Of a stretch of 5,120 nucleotides of DNA, positions 4,483-5,120 are shown piece by piece. The stretch's first letter is position 1. Every line of letters starts with the position of its first letter. Source of the DNA: Flavobacteriales bacterium (GTDB lineage: Bacteria > Bacteroidota > Bacteroidia > Flavobacteriales > Flavobacteriaceae); NCBI GenBank assembly GCA_026983815.1, contig JALSTJ010000023.1, forward strand, positions 1-5,120, written 5' to 3'. The translations under genes and the position numbers were made by a program. The notes under the pieces are model-generated. The model worked only from the letters and a program-made list of their open reading frames with translations, searched no databases and was not told the origin of the DNA.

Positions 4483-5120
4483 AATATCGAGAATTATTTC
4501 AATACCTTTAAACAAGTCCTCATCTGAAATTGTGAGCGGCGGAGTAATTCTGACCGCTCTTTTTTCATAAAGTAACCAAAAAAGAATAATTCCCCGTTTT
4601 AATCCTTCCAAAACCAGATGATTGGCAAGTTCGGGACTTTCCATAATCAATGCCAACATCAAACCTCGTCCTCGTATTTCTTTGATTTTGGGATGTTTTA
4701 ATGTCTGCCGAATAATCTGTTCTTTACGCAAAGCTTCATCAGCCAGATGATACTTTTCTATAGAATTTAATGTAGCCAAAGCTGCCGATGCAATTACCGG
4801 ATGTCCACCAAACGTAGTAATATGTCCCATGGGTGGATGTGTCAAACTGTTCATAATCTCTGCCGAAGAAGTAAACGCACCGATTGGCATTCCTCCTCCC
4901 AAAGCTTTACCGGTGATTAAGATATCGGGAATTACTTCATAATTTTCAAAACCAAACATTTTTCCGGTTCTGGCAAAACCCGTTTGGATTTCGTCCAATA
5001 TCAACAGACTTCCGGTTTCTCGGCATCGTTTTTTTACTTGCTTAAGATATCCATTTTCAGGTTCAATAAATCCTGCGCCACCTTGTATGGTTTCCAAAAT
5101 CACGGCAGCTGTATTTTCCG
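4471..5120 (-). CDS. Class III PLP-dependent aminotransferase, C-terminal part
   Basis: About 216 codons of a fold-type I, class III aminotransferase (acetylornithine/ornithine aminotransferase-like) run off the window, so the true start is beyond 5120. The frame is open across the edge: ENTAAVILETIQGGAGF is the usual conserved block upstream of the cofactor site. LLILDEIQTGFARTG (around 4961-5004) carries the Asp that contacts the PLP ring nitrogen. ITGKALGGGMPIGAF carries the PLP-binding lysine at 4906-4908. HITTFGGHPV supplies the phosphate-contact threonine, and VRITPPL near the C-terminus the substrate-carboxylate arginine. The GTG at 5101-5103 lies inside the conserved block and is not a start. 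The amino donor and substrate cannot be fixed from this part; arginine/lysine-pathway or other ω-aminotransferase roles are possible. It converges on the operon with no intergenic space. Confidence 0.93.
   Translation of the reverse strand, partial: ENTAAVILETIQGGAGFIEPENGYLKQVKKRCRETGSLLILDEIQTGFARTGKMFGFENYEVIPDILITGKALGGGMPIGAFTSSAEIMNSLTHPPMGHITTFGGHPVIASAALATLNSIEKYHLADEALRKEQIIRQTLKHPKIKEIRGRGLMLALIMESPELANHLVLEGLKRGIILFWLLYEKRAVRITPPLTISDEDLFKGIEIILDILNS

Noticed and set aside
1..5120. CRISPR arrays, insertion sequences, tRNA or rRNA genes
   Set aside because: I saw no regularly spaced direct repeats, transposase motifs, terminal inverted repeats, tRNA cloverleaf signals or rRNA segments on either strand.

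Overview
The window reads as a chromosomal segment of an AT-rich member of the Bacteroidota, probably Flavobacteriia-like. This rests on three things: two promoters of the Bacteroidota TTTG / TAnnTTTG type, start codons preceded by A/T-rich leaders instead of Shine-Dalgarno sequences, and a PadR–PspC–DUF4870 gene set of a kind familiar from that phylum. The genus cannot be told from the sequence.

Layout. Bases 1-297 hold the 3' end of a magnesium channel gene (mgtE). A 109-bp gap with a candidate promoter leads to a complete rfbA (407-1276), which makes dTDP-glucose for surface polysaccharide. A 355-bp, very AT-rich gap follows. It holds no convincing gene, but its last 100 bases carry a good Bacteroidota promoter (1541-1574) and three clustered palindromes. 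Next comes a tight five-gene operon on the + strand: a DUF4870 membrane protein (1632-2093), a PadR repressor (2098-2430), a 537-residue membrane protein with a HAAS-like N-terminus and a PspC domain (2427-4040), a 59-codon membrane peptide (4037-4216), and an 86-codon membrane protein (4222-4482). The last two look like paralogous LiaI/LiaF-type (DUF5668-like) membrane modules. Gaps are 4-5 bp or ATGA stop-start overlaps. A class III aminotransferase gene (4471 to beyond 5120, minus strand, 5' end missing) converges on the operon and overlaps its last gene by 12 bp.

How the genes work together. Four of the five operon products are predicted inner-membrane proteins and the fifth is a small winged-helix repressor. 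PspC and LiaI/LiaF domains are both known from envelope-stress responses, and HAAS domains are known as partners of PadR regulators. The reasonable inference is a PadR-controlled membrane-stress or membrane-homeostasis module that represses itself through the palindromes at its own promoter. The most notable points are this palindrome cluster, an A10 tract inside the PspC gene where a one-base slip in either direction would cut the protein just after the PspC domain, a short repeated C-terminal motif in that protein, and the tandem small membrane paralogues.
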